Position numbers and translations under genes: made by a program
Shown here: in pieces, positions 55,195 through 64,000 of the stretch
Layout of the letters: each line of letters begins with the position of its first letter
Numbering within the stretch: position 1 is the first letter of the stretch
From: Rhizobium grahamii
Lineage (GTDB): Bacteria > Pseudomonadota > Alphaproteobacteria > Rhizobiales > Rhizobiaceae
Reading direction: 5' to 3'
Assembly: GCF_009498215.1 (NCBI RefSeq)
Contig: NZ_CP043498.1
Span: forward strand, 2,882,501 to 2,946,500
DNA length: 64,000 bases
The notes under the pieces: generated by a model
Seen by the model: only the letters and a program-made list of their open reading frames with translations
The model's database searches: none
What the model was told of the DNA's origin: nothing

Positions 55195-55366
55195 GAAAGG
55201 CTCCTCGCTGAAACTAAGCTATCGCGGTTTCGTCAACGTGGCAAAGAGCTTGGCCCTTCCCCGCGGCAATTTCCTTTTGAAGCCAATCATTTGCCGAAAC
55301 GGCTCTGGCACAGACCGGATTTTGCGGCTACCACAGGGGCCGGAACGCTTTGGGAGGAGTCGGCCG

Positions 55367-56278
55367 GTGTCGGACAATGTGCTTTATGATGTCAGAGACG
55401 AACGTTTTCACGAATTGATTGCAGGCAGCGCGAAGCTGGAGGAGCTCATTTCCGGTTGCCGCTGGGCAGAAGGCCCGGTCTGGTTCTCCGATCTCGATTG
55501 CCTCATCTGGAGCGACATTCCGAACGAACGGATGATGCGCTGGGTGCCCGATGGCAGCGTCTCGGTGTTTCGCTCGCCTTCCAACTATGTCAACGGCAAC
55601 ACCCGCGATCGCCAGGGCCGACTGATATCGTGCGAACATGGCGGCCGGCGCGTGACCCGCACCGAGCCCGATGGCCGCATCACCGTGCTTGCGGATAGCT
55701 ACAAGGGAAAACGGCTGAATTCGCCGAACGATGTCGTCGTCAGATCCGATGGCTCGATCTGGTTTACCGATCCGACCTACGGCATCATGTCCGACTATGA
55801 GGGACACAGGGCCGAGCCCGAGCAACCGACACGAAACGTCTATCGCATCGACGCCGGCACGGGCGAAGTCGAAGCCGTCGTGACGGATTTCATTCAGCCG
55901 AACGGTCTTGCTTTTTCGCCGGACGAAAAACGTCTTTTCATCGCAGATTCCGGTTCGTCGAACCATGAGGTGCCGCGCCATATCCGCGTCTTCGACGTGG
56001 TAGACGACAGGCGGCTCGAGAATGGTGGCTATTTTTGCTCGATCGATGCCGGCGTGCCTGACGGATTCCGCTTCGATGTGAGAGGCAACCTTTGGACCAG
56101 TGCGGCCGACGGCGTGCATTGCTTTGCACCGGACGGCACGCTGCTAGGCAAGATCAAGGTTCCTCAGACCGTCTCTAACCTGACCTTCGGCGGCCCGAAG
56201 AAGAACCGGCTCTTCATCACCGCCACACAATCGGTCTACTCGATCTACACAACGACGAACGGCGCCCAATATCCCTGA
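55367..56278 (+). CDS. SMP-30/gluconolactonase-family protein
   Basis: 303 residues, six-bladed propeller. Metal ligands are suggested by Glu in RWAEGPVWFSD, Asn in LNSPNDVVVRSDGSIWFTDP and Asp in GVPDGFRFD; IQPNGLAFSPDEKRLFIADS is family-typical. Hydrolyses a sugar lactone; the exact substrate is unknown. GTG start at 55367 with GGGAGGAGT upstream; an in-frame ATG at 55046 would overlap the divergent cyclase gene and adds over 100 odd residues. Confidence 0.86.
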   Translation: MSDNVLYDVRDERFHELIAGSAKLEELISGCRWAEGPVWFSDLDCLIWSDIPNERMMRWVPDGSVSVFRSPSNYVNGNTRDRQGRLISCEHGGRRVTRTEPDGRITVLADSYKGKRLNSPNDVVVRSDGSIWFTDPTYGIMSDYEGHRAEPEQPTRNVYRIDAGTGEVEAVVTDFIQPNGLAFSPDEKRLFIADSGSSNHEVPRHIRVFDVVDDRRLENGGYFCSIDAGVPDGFRFDVRGNLWTSAADGVHCFAPDGTLLGKIKVPQTVSNLTFGGPKKNRLFITATQSVYSIYTTTNGAQYP

Positions 56279-56296
56279 CGGGATGGCCTGCTGCTG

Positions 56297-57745
56297 TTAC
56301 TGCGCGGGAATGGCGACCGGAAGCGGCGCTCCCGCGCGCACCGCGCCATTTGCCGCATTCGGCTGGGCGCTCTCGTCATAGTAATCCGCCTTGACCGCAA
56401 GGCGACGCGGTGTCTGCTGCTGAACCGAGGCCTTTTCCCTGCGGGGCGACCCGATGCGGTGAAGTTCGAAGCCGGCAGCCTCGACCTTGCGAACATCCAG
56501 GATGTTCCGGAGGTCGACAATCGCCGCATGCTTCGTCAGCGCGGCGAGCCGGACGAAGTCGAGATGCTCGAACTCCTTCCACTCCGTCGCAACGACGATG
56601 CCATCAGCCCCCGTCGCGCACTGATAGGGATCAGCCGTATAGTCCACGTCCCTGAGATACTGACGCGCCTGCTCCATGCCCTTCGGATCATAGACGCGCA
56701 CCCGCGCGCCGAGCCGCTGCAGCGAGGTGACGATATCGAGCGACGGCGCCTCGCGCATGTCGTCGGTGTTGGCCTTGAACGTCAGCCCGAGTACCGCGAT
56801 CGTCTTGCCGCGCACGGACTGCCCGAGAGCGCGAACGACACGGTTTCCCATGCCGCGCTTCCGCGCATCATTGGCCGAGATGGAGCTTTCCACCACGCGA
56901 AGATTGACCGCATGGCTCTGCGCCGTGGCAAGCAGCGCAAGCGTATCCTTCGGGAAGCATGAACCGCCGTATCCGGGGCCCGGATTGAGGAAGGCGCGAC
57001 CGATGCGTTTATCCTTTCCGAGGCCATCTGCAACCTCGGCGACGTCAGCACCAACGGCCTCGCAGAAATCCGCGATCTCGTTGATGAAGGAAATCTTGAT
57101 CGCCAGAAACGCATTCGCCGCGTACTTGATCACCTCGGCGGCGTTGCGTCCGGTATGAAGAATTGTGACCCCCATGGCGCGCAACGGCTCATAGAGCGCC
57201 TTCATCTTCTCCCCTGCCCAGGGCAGATCGCAACCGACAACCACACGATCGGGCTTCATGAAGTCCTCGATCGCGCTTCCCTCTTTCAGGAACTCGGGAT
57301 TGGAGACGACCGCGAATACGAGATCAGGCCGCGCAGCGCGGACGATCCCTTCCAGCGCCTCGCCGGTTCCGACCGGAACTGTTGATTTCGTGACGATGAT
57401 GATGCCGTCGTCAGCCGTCAGTGCGATCGCGCTCGCAACCGAGTAGACACTCGTCAGATCAGCTTCGCTTCCGCCCTGGCGGGTCGGCGTACCGACGGCG
57501 ATGAAAACGAAATCGGCGCCCTTCATGGCACCTTCGAGGTCGCAGGAAAAGGCGAGCCGGTTCTGCTCGATATTCGTCTTGATCAGAGCGCCGAGGCCGG
57601 GTTCGTAGATCGGCACGCCGCCGGCCTTCAGGGTCTCGATCTTCTGCTCATTGCTGTCGACGCAAACGACCGAATGGCCGAGAGCCGAAAAACACGCACC
57701 GGATACGAGCCCGACATATCCTGAGCCGACAATAACGACCTTCAT
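56297..57745 (-). CDS. rkpK: UDP-glucose 6-dehydrogenase
   Basis: 482 residues. NAD motif GSGYVGLVSGACF (8-20), catalytic Cys263 in GYGGSCFPKD, and Lys in the NAFLAIKISFINE segment. Oxidises UDP-glucose to UDP-glucuronate for capsule and other surface polysaccharides. The C-terminus extends about 40 residues beyond the usual end with Gln/Ala-rich sequence. Twenty base pairs downstream of the UDP-xylose synthase gene, with AAGGGG before the ATG; one operon. Confidence 0.93.
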   Translation of the reverse strand: MKVVIVGSGYVGLVSGACFSALGHSVVCVDSNEQKIETLKAGGVPIYEPGLGALIKTNIEQNRLAFSCDLEGAMKGADFVFIAVGTPTRQGGSEADLTSVYSVASAIALTADDGIIIVTKSTVPVGTGEALEGIVRAARPDLVFAVVSNPEFLKEGSAIEDFMKPDRVVVGCDLPWAGEKMKALYEPLRAMGVTILHTGRNAAEVIKYAANAFLAIKISFINEIADFCEAVGADVAEVADGLGKDKRIGRAFLNPGPGYGGSCFPKDTLALLATAQSHAVNLRVVESSISANDARKRGMGNRVVRALGQSVRGKTIAVLGLTFKANTDDMREAPSLDIVTSLQRLGARVRVYDPKGMEQARQYLRDVDYTADPYQCATGADGIVVATEWKEFEHLDFVRLAALTKHAAIVDLRNILDVRKVEAAGFELHRIGSPRREKASVQQQTPRRLAVKADYYDESAQPNAANGAVRAGAPLPVAIPAQ

Positions 57746-57765
57746 GATAACCCCTTACACACTAT

Positions 57766-58788
57766 TCATTCGGCGGCGCTAATCGTCATCGCGGGCTGCT
57801 TGCGCAGCTCGCGATCGAAATACTCGATCGTCCGGATCAACCCCTCCCGAAGGCTGATCTCCGGCTTCCAGCCGAGCAGATCCTTCGCCTTGCTGATATC
57901 GGGCTTGCGGCGCTTCGGGTCATCGACCGGCAGTGGCAACCGTACGACCGGTGACCGCGACCCCGTTATCTCGAGCACCAGACTCGCGAGTTCTTCCATC
58001 GTGAACTCGCCCGGATTGCCGATATTCACGGGACTGTCGGCCAGCTCGCTCCGCATCAGCAGGTCGAAACCACGGATGAGATCGTCGACATAGCAGAACG
58101 ATCGGGTCTGCTGGCCGTCGCCATACATGGTGAGAGGCTGGCCAAGCAGCGCCTGAATGATGAAATTCGAGACCACCCGGCCATCGTCGGGCTGCATGCG
58201 CGGACCGTAGGTGTTGAAGATGCGGACGATCCGCACCGCGACGCCACGTGTCTTGCCGAAATCGGTGAAAAGCGTCTCCGCGAAGCGCTTGCCCTCATCG
58301 TAGCACGAACGCGGGCCAACGCTGTTGACGTTGCCCCAGTAGTGTTCCGGCTGCGGGTGGATTTCGGGGTCGCCGTAGATCTCGGAGGTCGAGGCGTGGA
58401 ACACCCGCGCGCCGTCCCGCTCTGCCCGCCGGAGCACATTCCATGCTCCCTGGCAGTTCGTCATCGCGGTCGCGACCGGATCGGCCTGATAATGCACCGG
58501 GGATGCCGGGCAGGCCAAGTTGTAGATTTCCGAAAAGGCCGGCAAGCTATCCGGCAGTTCGTCGCGCACATCATGCTGCACGACGCTCAGCCGATTGGTG
58601 AACTGCAGCTTGGAAAGGTTCGCGACCCGGCCGGTGTGAAAATTGTCGAGGCAGTAGACATGATTGCCGCGCGCGACGAGCAGTTCGGCAAGATGTGAGC
58701 CAAGAAAACCTGCGCCACCCGTGATGAGAATATTTGACGATTCAAGAATAGGTCGAAGTGCCTTCGAATGACTATGAGCTTCAATCAT
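57766..58788 (-). CDS. uxs: UDP-glucuronate decarboxylase (UDP-xylose synthase)
   Basis: 340 residues, extended SDR. Rossmann motif [16 protein letters not shown] (22-37), [10 protein letters not shown], catalytic Tyr/Lys in [11 protein letters not shown] and [12 protein letters not shown], all characteristic of UXS. Converts UDP-glucuronate to UDP-xylose. Upstream of rkpK on the same strand, so the pair makes UDP-xylose from UDP-glucose. TGGAG precedes the ATG at 58788; a longer reading to 58836 is unlikely. No glycosyltransferase lies nearby. Confidence 0.92.
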   Translation of the reverse strand: MIEAHSHSKALRPILESSNILITGGAGFLGSHLAELLVARGNHVYCLDNFHTGRVANLSKLQFTNRLSVVQHDVRDELPDSLPAFSEIYNLACPASPVHYQADPVATAMTNCQGAWNVLRRAERDGARVFHASTSEIYGDPEIHPQPEHYWGNVNSVGPRSCYDEGKRFAETLFTDFGKTRGVAVRIVRIFNTYGPRMQPDDGRVVSNFIIQALLGQPLTMYGDGQQTRSFCYVDDLIRGFDLLMRSELADSPVNIGNPGEFTMEELASLVLEITGSRSPVVRLPLPVDDPKRRKPDISKAKDLLGWKPEISLREGLIRTIEYFDRELRKQPAMTISAAE

Positions 58789-59041
58789 AACTACACTCCA
58801 TAAAGCACCACCAACAAGCGCGTTGCTTCGGGCCACAATCGATAGACTAGCGATCAGGCCTCTTACTATTGTCCGGATCTATCCAATTGTTAGTTTATAA
58901 GTCGCGCGGTTGCCATTCATTCGAAAGGTGAAGCACCCGCCTTCATTTGCGCCCCGCACCTGAGGCGCTACGCGACATCAGGGCTGGTATCGCGAAATGA
59001 TTGCCGCTACGCCTTTGCGCAGGCGATGAGTTGGTTAGGAC

Positions 59042-59695
59042 ATGCAAGTGGAAGAGAAGTTTCTGACGATCGGCCCAGATGATGCCGAGTTCTCCATCCT
59101 GCTCGCCCACGGCGCGGGTGCACCCATGGACTCGGCATCGATGAATGCGCTTGCCGAAACACTGGCGGATGCCGGCTTTCGCGTCGGGCGCTTCGAGTTC
59201 GGCTACATGGCGGAGCGCCGCCGATCCGGCCGCCGCCTCCCCGCCCCGCGTGCGGAAACGCTCATCCCGGAATATCTTGCCGCCGTCACCCAGTTCGCGA
59301 CCTCCGGCCCCGTCATCATCGGCGGCAAGTCGATGGGCGGCCGCGTTGCGAGCATGGTGGCGGATCAACTCTACGTCGCCGGCTCGATCGCCGGCCTGTT
59401 GTGCCTCGGCTATCCCTTCCACCCGATCGGCAAGCCGGCGCAACTTCGCACGACGCACTTACAGGCACTGAAGACACCGACACTCATTTGCCAAGGCACG
59501 CGCGATCCGTTCGGAAGCCTGGAAGAGGTGCAGGACTACGCGCTGTCGGCGCAGATTTCCCTCTTCTGGCTTGACGACGGCGACCACGATTTCCGACCGC
59601 GCAAGGCCGTCTCGGGCTTCACGCTGGCGGCTCACTTGCAGAGCTTGTCGTCTCGTGTTTCCGCATGGATCGCGAACCTGCGTCCGGCGGCATAG
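59042..59695 (+). CDS. Alpha/beta hydrolase (dienelactone hydrolase/KANL3-Tex30 type)
   Basis: 217 residues. Oxyanion loop LLAHGAGAPMDS, nucleophile Ser97 in GGKSMGGR, Asp in CQGTRDPFGS and His in DGDHDFRP make up the triad. Substrate unknown. The start is the first ATG of the conserved frame and has a poor ribosome binding site. Last housekeeping-type gene before the AT-rich junction with the jet genes. Confidence 0.83.
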   Translation: MQVEEKFLTIGPDDAEFSILLAHGAGAPMDSASMNALAETLADAGFRVGRFEFGYMAERRRSGRRLPAPRAETLIPEYLAAVTQFATSGPVIIGGKSMGGRVASMVADQLYVAGSIAGLLCLGYPFHPIGKPAQLRTTHLQALKTPTLICQGTRDPFGSLEEVQDYALSAQISLFWLDDGDHDFRPRKAVSGFTLAAHLQSLSSRVSAWIANLRPAA

Positions 59696-59894
59696 CCCAA
59701 CGCGGCACAACTAGCCCCAAAATAGAAGACCCACGAAAAACAATCCTAAATTGATATTCTCATATTGACATAACCGATCTACTCGTACGTACTTCGGTCC
59801 CGAGATAACGTTACGTATTGAATTTCGAAAAATCCTGTAACCGCGCCATTCTGATAAAATTTTATAAATGAAATAAGAATTGGAAATATCACCG
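59696..59894. other. AT-rich junction and promoter region of the jet operon
   Basis: About 200 bp, clearly richer in A and T than the flanks (for example ATAAAATTTTATAAATGAAATAAG near 59855-59878 in part). TTGACA at 59765-59770 may be a -35 element, but no convincing -10 is seen. No tRNA or clear direct repeat was found by eye. Confidence 0.5.
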
Positions 59895-61406
59895 ATGCTT
59901 TTTGGGAAATTGCATACGGATATATTCACGGTTTTCTCTGGATCAAACCGTCTAATATACGAGATCATTGTCGCAAAAATCTATGAGCGCTTTTACCAGG
60001 CCGATCTCTATTTCCCAACTCAGACCGATATCCTCCGACTGATCTATGACCAGTTGGCCGAGCAGTCTCATTTATGGCGAGACGACGAAGTGCCGGTCGT
60101 CCTCGATGAGCTTGCTTTGGGAAAAGGACGCCGGATCAAACGCCGCGGCAACGATAGCGCAGATCCGATTGCCAGCAGCGACGCCATGATGCGGGCGCGG
60201 CATATCTATCACCGCCTCATCGCGACCGGTTGGCTGGAGCCGATCCATTACGGGCTGAAGATCACTGTCGACATGCCGTCAGGCGCCATGCGCCTTGCAG
60301 AATTCCTCAGCGAGCTCAAAGTAGGTGTCTCCGAGCAGCTCGGCGGCCTGGTGGTACAGGTCAAAAGCGGCCTGGAGGCCCTGCATACCAAGGCCCGCGA
60401 AAATGCGCTCGGTCTTCACAAAGCGGCTCGAGATGCCGCCTCTTTCGGGCGTTACATGCGGAGTGTCCTGTCGGCCCTTCGGGAAATCGACAAGCAAGTC
60501 GTCGCAAGCGAAAACATTGGCGACCGCCTGAAGCACTATTTCGAGGATTTCGTCGAGCGGGTCCTGCTGCAGGATTATGCCGCGATCACCACGACCTCGC
60601 ACCCGTACCGCTATCGTCATAGAATTATCGAGGCCCTCAACAGGCTAGAGGATTCCATCGCGGATACAGGGGCGATCGCGGATGCCTATCTGGAAGCCCG
60701 GCTGGCAACAGATATGGCTGGCGCCCGGGAACTCGTTCACGACGATCTGCAGCGCATCCGCAGTGTCTTCGACCAGATCGAGGATGCCTTCGAAGCCATC
60801 CAGCAGCATCGGACAAGACTTGAGACGCGGCTGCGCAACACGGTGCGATACGCGGGGCGCCGCAGCGGCGGATTTCTTCTGCGCAGCACCTCCGTATTGC
60901 TCACGCTTGATAGGCTGATTGCCGCCAGAAAGGCGGATGTCACGCTGCCCGGTTTGATCGAGCCTCGCCTGTCGCCACTTTCCCCGTTCCTTCTGGCTCG
61001 TCCACGCAACGCGCGACAACCGATTGTCGGCGATGTGCTGGCGCTGCGGCCTGTCAATCCAATCTGGGAACTGCGAAAAAATCTGGAGCGCATTCATATC
61101 CAGCGACTGAGTGTAAGGCCCGAGCAGGTCTTGCATTTTCTCGAAAGCCGGGTGCCTCGGTTTGGAGAGACACCAGCCAGCCGGCTCTGGATCGACACGA
61201 TCGACGATTTCCTCGCCTTCGAGGCCCTGCGCTTGGTCGCGCATTCGCGCGCAGAGGGAAAGCCGCATGACACACCGCTGGCCGCCTTGCTTGCCAAACA
61301 CTTTACCTTGGCACCGATCGCTGATGCCGTCGTCGACAATGACTGGCTGCGGTGCGCGGATTTCAGCGTTGCCCGCAGGCAAGACGTAACAAACCCGGGA
61401 AACTGA
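59895..61406 (+). CDS. jetA: Wadjet system protein JetA (kleisin-like)
   Basis: 503 residues, starting MLFGKLHTDIFTVFSGSNRL. Mostly alpha-helical, with winged-helix-like segments near the N-terminus (FYQADLYFPTQTDILRLIYD) and middle coiled-coil stretches (about 145-330). It matches the JetA/DUF5716 type, a MukF-like kleisin of the bacterial SMC complex that restricts circular plasmids. Identification rests on this pattern and on the next two genes. One base separates its stop from jetB. The start at 59895 is the first ATG; an in-frame TTG at 59880 is possible. Confidence 0.82.
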   Translation: MLFGKLHTDIFTVFSGSNRLIYEIIVAKIYERFYQADLYFPTQTDILRLIYDQLAEQSHLWRDDEVPVVLDELALGKGRRIKRRGNDSADPIASSDAMMRARHIYHRLIATGWLEPIHYGLKITVDMPSGAMRLAEFLSELKVGVSEQLGGLVVQVKSGLEALHTKARENALGLHKAARDAASFGRYMRSVLSALREIDKQVVASENIGDRLKHYFEDFVERVLLQDYAAITTTSHPYRYRHRIIEALNRLEDSIADTGAIADAYLEARLATDMAGARELVHDDLQRIRSVFDQIEDAFEAIQQHRTRLETRLRNTVRYAGRRSGGFLLRSTSVLLTLDRLIAARKADVTLPGLIEPRLSPLSPFLLARPRNARQPIVGDVLALRPVNPIWELRKNLERIHIQRLSVRPEQVLHFLESRVPRFGETPASRLWIDTIDDFLAFEALRLVAHSRAEGKPHDTPLAALLAKHFTLAPIADAVVDNDWLRCADFSVARRQDVTNPGN

Positions 61407-61407
61407 A

Positions 61408-62049
61408 ATGCTCGTCGAATTCCGCAACCTCGAGGGCCGTGATCCGAAACTTCTGCAACGGGTTATCCAGGTCATCCATCACCTGCTGCGTCATCAGTTC
61501 CTTCATGTTGAGGATCGCGGCTCGCCCGGCATGATGGAAACCCTGCTGAAACCCGAGATCGAAAGGCTCGTGGCCAGCTATTTCGAGGTCGCAGGCTATC
61601 GGCTCGCCGTGCGCGACTCAGAAGGCTGGGCCGGCATCCTTCCGGATACTGAAGTCGTCACCGGCCCAAGGATGCGCATGGACGAGACCCTTGTTCTTCT
61701 TCTCCTGCGCAGGCTCTGGGGAGAAGGCGATCTTGGAAAACACGGCAACATGCTGACGACGCTCAATGAGGCTTATGATGCCTACCAGGACATGGTGGGC
61801 GGCACACGAAGACCCGCCTTGGGAATCGTGGAATTCAGAAACCTTCTACAATCGCTAGAGCGGCGGGCGATCGTCAGGCTCGGTGAATATGACGACGAGG
61901 CGCGCGACATGCACCTGACCATTCGAGCGCTTGTCGACACGGTGAGCGGTACGCAACATCTTCTCCATATAGAGCAGCTTCTGTCCGGTCCGGATTTTCA
62001 GGACAACGACGAGGAACCATCAGACGAAAACGAGGACAACGCCGAATGA
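61408..62049 (+). CDS. jetB: Wadjet system protein JetB (DUF4194, kite-like)
   Basis: 213 residues. Tandem winged-helix organisation: LLQRVIQVIHHLLRHQFLHV, MDETLVLLLLRRLWGEGDLG and VEFRNLLQSLERRAIVRLGE are typical of DUF4194, the MukE-like partner of JetA. The last 20 residues are very acidic (Asp/Glu/Asn). Coupled on both sides: one base after jetA, and its stop overlaps the jetC start as ATGA. Confidence 0.85.
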   Translation: MLVEFRNLEGRDPKLLQRVIQVIHHLLRHQFLHVEDRGSPGMMETLLKPEIERLVASYFEVAGYRLAVRDSEGWAGILPDTEVVTGPRMRMDETLVLLLLRRLWGEGDLGKHGNMLTTLNEAYDAYQDMVGGTRRPALGIVEFRNLLQSLERRAIVRLGEYDDEARDMHLTIRALVDTVSGTQHLLHIEQLLSGPDFQDNDEEPSDENEDNAE

Positions 62050-64000
62050 TGCAGCTCAGTCGTATCTCACTGGTGCAATGGCACCTATTCGGTCGCGAAG
62101 ACCTCGATATCAGCGGCAATGGCGCAATCCTCGGCCAGAACACCTCGGGAAAGTCGACGTTGATCGATCTGATCCAGGCAGTCATGGCGGGTGGATCGCC
62201 CAGATATTACCGTTTCAATCGGTCCGCCGGCGAGACGGGCAGCAGCCGCTCGGAGAGAACCATGCGAGGCTACTGCCTGGGACAGCTCAACGAGCACCAT
62301 GTCCTGCGGGAGCAATCCATCACCCATATCGCCCTCGTCTTCGATGATCCGACCGGTATGCGCAAGCCTGTCAGCATCGGCCTTTGCATCGAGGCATCGG
62401 CCACCGAGGATGCACAGATCGTCGGCCGCTATATTGCTCCCGGCGTTCGTATTCACACCGATATGCTAGTCGAAGATCTTGCCGATGGACAACAACGCTC
62501 CGCGGCATGGTCGCTGGTTCGCTCGCGGTTGGAGCAGACGTGTGCGGAACGAGGCACCACTCTTCTCAGGCCGGACGGTGCGCGCAATTTCATCCGCGAG
62601 TACATGCGCCTGCTCTTCACCGGCCGCCGGCACGGCGATCCGGAGCGTTTCATCCGCGCCTTCATAACAGCATTGTCATTCGAGGAAATGCGTTCCGTCG
62701 AAGACTTCGTTCGGCGCTTCCTCTTGGAAAAGGACGATATCGACATCGGCGAGCTGCGAGATTCGATCCAACGTTATCGGGACATTCAGAAAGATATCCA
62801 CGAGCTTGAGCGGCGACTGGAATCCCTGCGCAACATGCAAAAACTCGTCGGCGAATATGTCGTCTTGCTGGAACGCGAAGATATTGCCCGCGGCGTTGAG
62901 AGCCTCGCTGCTCTGATCGAGTCTGGCGCGGTGCTTATCGCGAAGATCCGTGCGCTTCGCGAGAAAACCATCGCGCTCAATCATGTTGGCTCGGAGAGCG
63001 CGCGTCTCGATGACGAGCAGAAGATGCTTCGGGAGGAAGAAGAGGTCCTGCAGGCGCAGATCGCAGCCCTAGACGTGACCTCACAAAAATCGATTCTGAC
63101 CGCGGAACTGAGACTGAAGGAACAAGCCCGCGCCGCTGCAACAAGTCGGCTGCAGCAGCGCTTTCTCAGCACCGCGCGCGCCGTCACGCTGCTCGATCAC
63201 CACGAAAGACTGGCCTCTCTCAAGCTCGGGCATCTCTTCGAGATGCTGGAAACCATTCGCCGCAAGAGCGGAGATCAGGCCTCTCCTGCCTGGCCGCAAA
63301 ATCCTGCCGAGATGGAGCACTTGATCAATGCCGCGAAACCTGAAGCAGCGGCAAGCCAGATCAAGCTGCTCGAGCGACGCGACGACGCGATCACCTGCCG
63401 CAAGAACCTCGAGAAAGAGCTGGCTGAGCTCGAGGACAGGCTGCGCCAGGCACGATCTGGCCAGGTCGCGCTGGACCCGCGCACCGCAGACCTGATCAGC
63501 ACGCTGCAGAGCCAGGGAATGCGTCCAAGGGCCCTGTGCCAGGTCACCGAAATCCTCGACGAAAGCTGGCGCAATGCCGCGGAGGCCTTTCTCGCCCGCG
63601 ATCGCGAGGCGATCATTGTCCAGCCGGAACACGCCGCACGCGCCGTCGAAATATTGCGAAGCGACAGCAGGGACCGGTTCCGAGGCTGCCGCGTCGTCAA
63701 CACGCGGCGGCTTGCCAGCCGCTCGCTGGAGGCGCAACCGGGATCGTTGGCAAGCATCATGAAGAGCGACGATGCGCTCGCCTCCGCGTTTATCGATTTC
63801 CGCGCCGGAAAGGTGCGCCTCGCGCACGGCCAGCCCGAACTCATGGACGGCGGGCGTGCCATCATGAAGGACGGCACATACAACAATGACATGGTGGTGG
63901 AGGTTTTACATGCTCAGGGCGGCCTGAAGATCGGTCGCGCCGCTGCACCGCTGATGCGGGAGGATCTTTCAAGACAGACCACCGAGCATCGCATGCTGAT
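62046..64000 (+). CDS. jetC: Wadjet system SMC-like ATPase JetC, N-terminal part (runs off the right edge)
   Basis: At least 651 residues of a protein that usually exceeds 1,000. Walker A GQNTSGKST (30-38) is followed by RYYRFNRSAGETG and the first long coiled-coil arm from about residue 240 (DSIQRYRDIQKDIHELERRL), interrupted by a hinge-like region near 480-620 (MRPRALCQVTEILDESWRNA). The nicking subunit JetD would be expected next, beyond the window. The start could also be the adjacent ATG at 62049. Confidence 0.9.
   Translation, partial: MMQLSRISLVQWHLFGREDLDISGNGAILGQNTSGKSTLIDLIQAVMAGGSPRYYRFNRSAGETGSSRSERTMRGYCLGQLNEHHVLREQSITHIALVFDDPTGMRKPVSIGLCIEASATEDAQIVGRYIAPGVRIHTDMLVEDLADGQQRSAAWSLVRSRLEQTCAERGTTLLRPDGARNFIREYMRLLFTGRRHGDPERFIRAFITALSFEEMRSVEDFVRRFLLEKDDIDIGELRDSIQRYRDIQKDIHELERRLESLRNMQKLVGEYVVLLEREDIARGVESLAALIESGAVLIAKIRALREKTIALNHVGSESARLDDEQKMLREEEEVLQAQIAALDVTSQKSILTAELRLKEQARAAATSRLQQRFLSTARAVTLLDHHERLASLKLGHLFEMLETIRRKSGDQASPAWPQNPAEMEHLINAAKPEAAASQIKLLERRDDAITCRKNLEKELAELEDRLRQARSGQVALDPRTADLISTLQSQGMRPRALCQVTEILDESWRNAAEAFLARDREAIIVQPEHAARAVEILRSDSRDRFRGCRVVNTRRLASRSLEAQPGSLASIMKSDDALASAFIDFRAGKVRLAHGQPELMDGGRAIMKDGTYNNDMVVEVLHAQGGLKIGRAAAPLMREDLSRQTTEHRML

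Noticed and set aside
59711..59968. 85-codon minus-strand frame across the jetA start
   Set aside because: Overlaps the conserved JetA N-terminus and the AT-rich promoter region; no supporting signal.
1..64000. CRISPR arrays, tRNA/rRNA genes, insertion sequences, prophage
   Set aside because: Intergenic regions were read for regular repeats, cloverleaf patterns, transposases and integrases; none was seen. Small RNAs cannot be excluded by eye.

Overview
The window is a GC-rich chromosomal segment from a rhizobial alphaproteobacterium (Rhizobium/Sinorhizobium/Agrobacterium group). The placement rests on gene families and local order I recognise: xylB with a LacI regulator beside emrB-emrA and a divergent TetR gene (emrR), adjacent gltX and lysS, a smoEFGK-mtlK polyol operon with a SorC-type regulator, and a UDP-glucose dehydrogenase / UDP-xylose synthase pair. 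Gene density is high. I saw no rRNA, tRNA, insertion sequence, prophage or CRISPR array.

Left part (1-16.6 kb): the 5' end of xylulokinase with its LacI regulator; the EmrAB drug/flavonoid efflux pair with divergent EmrR and two palindromes between them; an AraC-GyrI regulator; a TerC-family membrane protein whose ribosome binding site lies in a perfect 12-bp inverted repeat; a phytanoyl-CoA-dioxygenase-like gene divergent from an AraC regulator; a glutathione peroxidase homologue; a DUF4239 membrane protein; an SLC13-type permease with two TrkA-C domains; gltX and lysS; a lysine/glycine-tailed membrane protein.

Middle (16.8-35.7 kb): a LysR gene followed by a YdcSTUV-type polyamine ABC transporter and gamma-aminobutyraldehyde dehydrogenase, which together suggest putrescine-to-GABA catabolism. 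Then come a SnoaL-like secreted protein, a 57-residue DUF1328 protein, a class III nucleotide cyclase, DUF1345, an SDR dehydrogenase divergent from an L-fuconolactonase-like amidohydrolase, transaldolase divergent from a SorC regulator, a GFA-family enzyme, an AraC-methyltransferase fusion, DUF2244, endonuclease III, an EI24/CysZ-like protein and an RpiR regulator.

Polyol operon (35.7-45.0 kb, minus strand): smoE, smoF, smoG, smoK, mtlK, a HAD phosphatase and an FGGY kinase, with a SorC regulator upstream. ABC import of sorbitol/mannitol feeds mannitol 2-dehydrogenase. smoG carries a one-base frameshift, so as written the transporter lacks a full second permease. No sorbitol dehydrogenase gene lies in the cluster.

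Right part (45.2-64 kb): an OmpR-type two-component pair with a ROK kinase; a TetR-controlled RND efflux operon; OsmC; a second class III cyclase; an SMP-30 lactonase; rkpK and uxs, which make UDP-xylose from UDP-glucose; an alpha/beta hydrolase. After an AT-rich junction come jetA, jetB and the first part of jetC of a Wadjet-type anti-plasmid SMC system, cut by the window edge.

The observations most worth checking are the TerC leader, the smoG frameshift, the Wadjet locus and its AT-rich border, and several operator-like palindromes tied to adjacent regulators. Functions are inferred by reading the sequence and recalling families; no database search was run.
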